Below the pieces are notes generated by a model. It was not told the origin of the DNA and did no database searches. It was given only the letters and a program-made list of their open reading frames with translations. From NCBI GenBank assembly GCA_005502915.1, contig SCMT01000027.1, positions 1-48,786 of the forward strand: a stretch of DNA of 48,786 nucleotides, written 5' to 3'. Shown here one piece after another: positions 45,237 through 48,786 of the stretch. Positions within the stretch are counted from its first letter, which is position 1. Each line of letters begins with the position of its first letter. This stretch comes from Lysobacteraceae bacterium 2PB. GTDB taxonomy: Bacteria > Pseudomonadota > Gammaproteobacteria > Xanthomonadales > Xanthomonadaceae. Both the position numbers and the translations under genes were made by a program.

Positions 45237-46022
45237 ATGATCCGACCCGACACCGCATTGCCCGTCCTGTTCCTCGGCCACGGTTCGCCAATGAACGCCA
45301 TCGAGGACAACCCCTGGTCGCGCGCATGGCGTGCGCTGGGCACGCGCCTGCCGCGTCCACGCGCGATCCTGTGCGTGTCCGCGCACTGGGAGACGCCGGG
45401 ACCGTGGCTCACCGGCGCCGATGCACCGCCGACGATCCACGACTTCGGCGGTTTCCCGCAGGCACTGTTCGATGTGCGCTGGCCCGCGCCGGGCGATCCG
45501 GCGCTGGCGCGTCGCGTGGTCGAACTGCTCGGCGACGCTGGCGCGCGCATAGATCCCGCTCGCGGCCTGGACCACGGTGCCTGGGGCGTGCTGCGGCCGA
45601 TGTATCCCGACGCCGACGTGCCTGTCGTCCAGCTCGGCATCGATTCGCGTCGCCCGGGCGCCTGGCATCTCGCGCTCGCGCGCCGGCTCGCGCCGCTGCG
45701 CGACGAAGGCATCATGGTGGTCGCCAGCGGCGACATCGTGCACAACCTGCGCCTGTTCGACTGGCGCGATCCCGTGCCGCTGCCCTGGGCGCTGCGTTTC
45801 CGCGACCGCGTGAACGCGCTGGTCCGCGACGGCGATCTCGACGCGCTGGCGGACTGGCCGGCACTGGGCGAAGATGCGCGGCTGTCGATTCCGACGCCCG
45901 AGCACTACCTGCCGCTGCTGTACGCACTGGCGCTGGCACGCGACGGCGACGCGATCGAATTCTTCAACGACGACGTGATCGGCTCGCTGTCGATGACCTC
46001 CCTGCTGATCGGCCACGCATGA
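45237..46022 (+). CDS. ygiD: DODA-type extradiol aromatic ring-opening dioxygenase
   Basis: 261 residues of the LigB/DODA (class III extradiol dioxygenase) family. The motifs are VLFLGHGSPMNAIEDNPW (metal His), LCVSAHWETPG (metal His), HDFGGFP, DHGAWGVLRPMYPDADVPVVQLGI and GSLSMTSLL. E. coli YgiD and plant DODA cleave L-DOPA at the 4,5-position; the substrate is unknown here. ATG 45237 starts the conserved region; an ATG at 45225 is in frame. It overlaps the methyltransferase gene by four bases. Confidence 0.92.
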   Translation: MIRPDTALPVLFLGHGSPMNAIEDNPWSRAWRALGTRLPRPRAILCVSAHWETPGPWLTGADAPPTIHDFGGFPQALFDVRWPAPGDPALARRVVELLGDAGARIDPARGLDHGAWGVLRPMYPDADVPVVQLGIDSRRPGAWHLALARRLAPLRDEGIMVVASGDIVHNLRLFDWRDPVPLPWALRFRDRVNALVRDGDLDALADWPALGEDARLSIPTPEHYLPLLYALALARDGDAIEFFNDDVIGSLSMTSLLIGHA

Positions 46023-46621
46023 AGACACCACGGAAAGTCTACGACCGCGAATATTTCGACCGCTGGTACCGCGATTCGGGCATCGGCGGGCGCCAGCGCC
46101 TGCAGCGCAAGGTCGCGCTGGCCGTCGCCACCGCCGAATACCATCTGGAACGGCCGATCCGCACCGTACTCGACATCGGCTGCGGCGAAGGCGTCTGGCG
46201 CGCGCCGCTGCTGAAGCTGCGGCCGAAGCTGCGCTATCTGGGCTTCGACGCCAGCGAATACGCGATCCGCCGCTACGGTGCCGCGCGCAACCTGCACCTG
46301 GCCGACTTCGGCGACTTCGCGCTGCTGCGGCCCTGCGCGCCGGTCGATCTGCTGATCTGCAGCGACGTGCTGCACTACGTGCCGACCCGCGAACTGGACA
46401 AAGGCCTGCCCGGACTCGCCGAGCTATGCGGCGGCATCGCCTTCCTCGAAGCCTTCACCGCCGACGACGACATCGAAGGCGACCACGAGGGTTTCCTGCG
46501 TCGCCCCGCGCGCTTCTACCGCGACCGCCTCGCCGATGTCGGCTTCGTCCCGCTCGGCTCGCACTGCTGGCTGTCGCCGACGCTCGCACCGGACGCCTCG
46601 GCGCTGGAGCTGGGCGGCTGA
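46019..46621 (+). CDS. SAM-dependent class I methyltransferase
   Basis: 200 residues with the SAM-binding motif I TVLDIGCGEGVWR, motif II-like LRYLGFDASEYAI and LLICSDVLHYV, which are typical of class I methyltransferases. The ATG overlaps the dioxygenase stop (ATGA), so the two are coupled. Substrate unknown, and the gene has no specificity motif I recognise. Confidence 0.85.
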   Translation: MKTPRKVYDREYFDRWYRDSGIGGRQRLQRKVALAVATAEYHLERPIRTVLDIGCGEGVWRAPLLKLRPKLRYLGFDASEYAIRRYGAARNLHLADFGDFALLRPCAPVDLLICSDVLHYVPTRELDKGLPGLAELCGGIAFLEAFTADDDIEGDHEGFLRRPARFYRDRLADVGFVPLGSHCWLSPTLAPDASALELGG

Positions 46622-46630
46622 TCGGCCACG

Positions 46631-47317
46631 CTAGTCAATATCCGAGGCGCGTCCCACGACATTCCATTTCATGCGTTGCAGCCACGCCAGCTCTCTCTCG
46701 GTGTGGCGAGGCGCAGTCGTGAACCGGGCTGCGCAGCGCATCTCGATGGCTTGCATCAGCGCCGCGCCCCCCTCGGCGTCCAGCAGGTTCAGGGCGAGGA
46801 TCCGACCATCACGAACCTTCAGCACCAGGCCTGTTTGATGCCAATGGGTTTCGACCCCGTCCCCCGGCGCCACCGGCACACCCCTCGACAGCTCGACGAT
46901 CTCGGACAACTGGATGCGATGGTCGGCATCCCGTCCTCGAATCAATGCATCGTCGCCCAAGGTCCAGGACATCGATTCGACATCCTTCCGCTGCAGAAAC
47001 CTGAGCACGCCCCAGGCCCCAAGCAGTGACATCACCCCCGGCAGAATGAGCGCCCACGGCCCGGGAAAAGCAGACAGGGCGATCCACGACCTGCCCAAAG
47101 CGAACAGGGCCATCGCGACGACGACGGCGACCGCCGATGACTGCATGCGATTCGGTCGGTGCCGCGAAACGAGCATGCCCATTGCCGTGGTGATGTCCTG
47201 TTGGTCAATCCGGAGGGTATCAAGGGCCGGTTGGACGCCGGCATGAGGGGGACACCCCTTCAGTCTCGCAGATTCGTGCGACACGATGGCCCGCCAATAC
47301 TGCGGCAGGCGTCGCAT
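46631..47317 (-). CDS. Membrane protein of unknown function
   Basis: 228 residues. Two adjacent hydrophobic segments (SSAVAVVVAMALFALGRSWIALSAF, WALILPGVMSLLGAWGVLRF) separate a polar N-terminus from a soluble C-terminal domain with an alternating-strand pattern (SWTLGDDALIRGRDADHRIQLSEIVELSRGV, THWHQTGLVLKVRDGRILALNLLDAEGG), which could be a PH-like domain. I chose ATG 47315-47317 because GGGAG lies 7 bases upstream; a GTG at 47321-47323 is also in frame. It is convergent with the methyltransferase gene and divergent from phaZ, from which it is separated by 67 bp. Confidence 0.65.
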   Translation of the reverse strand: MRRLPQYWRAIVSHESARLKGCPPHAGVQPALDTLRIDQQDITTAMGMLVSRHRPNRMQSSAVAVVVAMALFALGRSWIALSAFPGPWALILPGVMSLLGAWGVLRFLQRKDVESMSWTLGDDALIRGRDADHRIQLSEIVELSRGVPVAPGDGVETHWHQTGLVLKVRDGRILALNLLDAEGGAALMQAIEMRCAARFTTAPRHTERELAWLQRMKWNVVGRASDID

Positions 47318-47384
47318 CGCCACGCTCCCAATGCGCTATGCTGCGCTGCCGCAAAACGCAAGCTGTCACTTTTCAGGGGGAGCG

Positions 47385-48644
47385 ATGCTGCTGTATCAGA
47401 TGCACGAGCTGGGCCGCGCATGGATGGCGCCGATCACCTACTGGGCCGAAGCCAACGCCCGGATGTTTTCCGCGCCCGGCAGCTGGTTGTCCGGCCTGCC
47501 GCATGCGCAGCGCGCCGCCGCGGGTTACGAACTGCTGTACCGCATCGGCAAGGACTACGAGAAGCCGAAGTTCGGCATCCATTCCGTGCAGCACGACGGT
47601 CGCGAAGGCTCGGCGGCGGTATCGCCGGTGGTCGAGCGCGAGGTGCTGCGCACGCCGTTCTGCCGGCTGCTGCGCTTCAAGCGCTTCTCCGACCAGGCCG
47701 ACGGCATCGTCGAGCTGAAGGACGACCCGCCTGTGCTGGTCGTGGCGCCGCTGTCCGGCCACCACGCCACGCTGCTGCGCGACACCGTGCAGACCCTGCT
47801 GCGCGACCACAAGGTGTACATCACCGACTGGATCGACGCGCGCATGGTACCGAAGGACGACGGCAACTTCACGCTCGACGACTACATCGCGACCATCGAG
47901 CAGTTCATCCGCCACATCGGCGCGGAGAAGCTGCACATCATCAGCGTCTGCCAGCCGACCGTCCCGGTGCTCGCGGCGGTGTCGCTGATGGCCGCGCGCG
48001 GCGAAGCCACGCCGCGTTCGCTGGTGATGATGGGCGGCCCGATCGACACCCGTGAATCGCCGACGGCGGTGAACAACCTCGCCACGCAGAAACCGCTGTG
48101 GTGGTTCGAGCAGAACCTCATCCACATCGTGCCGGCGAACTACCCGGGCCGCGGTCGCCGCGTCTACCCGGGCTTCCTGCAGCACATGGGCTTCATCGCG
48201 ATGAATCCCGAGAGGCACATGATGTCGCACTGGGATTTCTACCAGGACCTGGTCAAGGGCGACCTCGACGATGCCGAGTCGCATCGCCGCTTCTACGACG
48301 AATACAACGCCGTGCTGGACATGCCGGCCGACTACTACCTCGACACCGTGCGCATCGTGTTCCAGGAACACCTGCTGCCGCGCGGCCTGTGGGACGTGGC
48401 CGGCGAACGCGTGCGCCCGGAGGCGATCACCGGCACCGCGCTGATGACCATCGAGGGCGAACTCGACGACATCGCCGGCGTCGGCCAGACCCGCGCCGCG
48501 CACAAGCTGTGCACCGGCATCCCCGAGGAGAACCGCGTGCACCTGACCGCGCAGGGCGCCGGCCACTACGGCATCTTCAGCGGTCGCCGCTGGCGCGACC
48601 AGGTGTATCCGCAGGTGCGGGATTTCATCGCGAAGCACGCGTGA
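47385..48644 (+). CDS. phaZ: Intracellular polyhydroxyalkanoate depolymerase PhaZ
   Basis: 419 residues of the intracellular short-chain PHA depolymerase family. The start LYQMHELGRAWMAPITYWAEA, the segment PPVLVVAPLSGHHATLLRDTVQTLLRDHKVYITDWIDARMVP and the catalytic Cys in IISVCQPTVPVLAA (Cys in place of the usual Ser of a lipase box) are typical, followed by the Asp/His region MTIEGELDDIAGVGQT and GAGHYGIFSG. It mobilises stored PHB. GGGGGAG lies 3 bases before ATG 47385; the earlier in-frame start adds a non-family stretch. It implies the host stores PHA, although no synthase is in the window. Confidence 0.93.
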   Translation: MLLYQMHELGRAWMAPITYWAEANARMFSAPGSWLSGLPHAQRAAAGYELLYRIGKDYEKPKFGIHSVQHDGREGSAAVSPVVEREVLRTPFCRLLRFKRFSDQADGIVELKDDPPVLVVAPLSGHHATLLRDTVQTLLRDHKVYITDWIDARMVPKDDGNFTLDDYIATIEQFIRHIGAEKLHIISVCQPTVPVLAAVSLMAARGEATPRSLVMMGGPIDTRESPTAVNNLATQKPLWWFEQNLIHIVPANYPGRGRRVYPGFLQHMGFIAMNPERHMMSHWDFYQDLVKGDLDDAESHRRFYDEYNAVLDMPADYYLDTVRIVFQEHLLPRGLWDVAGERVRPEAITGTALMTIEGELDDIAGVGQTRAAHKLCTGIPEENRVHLTAQGAGHYGIFSGRRWRDQVYPQVRDFIAKHA

Positions 48645-48691
48645 TCCTGCGCCTGTAGAGACAGGGATCTGCTTTGTAGGAGTCAACTGTC

Positions 48692-48786
48692 TTATTGAGG
48701 TGTGGCAGTAGCGGGTGCCCATGGTGCTTGATCGCGGGCCATGGCGTTGAGCATGGTGAGGTATTTACGCATGCACGCGGTCAGCG
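48692..48786 (-). mobile_element. IS110-family transposase C-terminus (cut by the window edge)
   Basis: On the minus strand the frame reads LTACMRKYLTMLNAMARDQ-APWAP and stops at TAA (48692-48694). The C(M)RKxLxxLNAM(x)RDxxPW pattern is the characteristic C-terminus of IS110-family transposases. Only 30 residues are visible; the rest lies beyond 48786. The element end should be within about 48660-48691, where GACAGTTGACTCC occurs on the minus strand. Confidence 0.75.

Overview
The window is GC-rich, densely coding chromosomal DNA from a gammaproteobacterium, most likely a member of the Xanthomonadaceae in the Lysobacter/Luteimonas/Xanthomonas range. The evidence is the gene order lexA-recA-recX-alaS-csrA-tRNA-Ser, a perfect palindromic LexA operator of the Xanthomonadales type next to lexA, a HemJ-type protoporphyrinogen oxidase gene, a large TonB-dependent receptor and an intracellular PHA depolymerase. 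No rRNA, CRISPR array, prophage or replication origin is visible. One IS110-type transposase fragment is cut by the right edge.

Layout. 1-3.95 kb: the tail of an unidentified gene, a YigZ/IMPACT protein, a lipoprotein combining LprI and MliC lysozyme-inhibitor modules, an MsbA-like ABC half-transporter and an orphan MbtH protein. 4.0-4.55 kb: two near-identical terminators beside tRNA-Arg(ACG) and tRNA-Ser(GCT). 4.6-11.1 kb: csrA, alaS, recX, recA, lexA and pncC, all on the minus strand; this is the SOS and translation core. 11.2-15.5 kb: a CxxCH lipoprotein and a TonB receptor. 15.8-22 kb: mutS, then a 1133-residue membrane-anchored Clp-type AAA+ protein whose C-terminus resembles release factor 2 without its catalytic loop. 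22-27.9 kb: a small membrane protein with an ankyrin protein, a secreted metzincin-type protease, a PLP C-S lyase/synthase divergent from an Lrp regulator, a DUF937 protein, a small lipoprotein and a P-loop kinase-like protein. 28.4-32.2 kb: katG with an OxyR-like site, a structured intergenic region, hslR and slyD. 32.2-36.1 kb: two NlpC/P60 hydrolases, a small membrane protein and a lower-GC pentapeptide-repeat membrane protein. 36.1-40.5 kb: a dicarboxylate symporter, an alkaline phosphatase, a DUF4279 gene between two repeat copies, and hemJ. 40.7-45.2 kb: an apparent operon behind a sigma-54-like promoter (roadblock, roadblock, unknown, small GTPase, unknown, histone-deacetylase-like). 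45.2-48.8 kb: a DODA-type dioxygenase, a methyltransferase, a membrane protein, phaZ and the IS110 fragment.

Two parts stand out. The first is the AAA+/release-factor-like fusion at 18561-21962: both the stop-codon-reading tripeptide and the GGQ motif of RF2 are gone, but flanking RF2 landmarks remain. The second is the roadblock/GTPase/deacetylase operon at 40749-45202. It has a sigma-54-like promoter and four-base start-stop overlaps, and two of its proteins belong to no family I recognise. Functions for both are inference; I could run no homology search, so family assignments rest on motifs read by eye.
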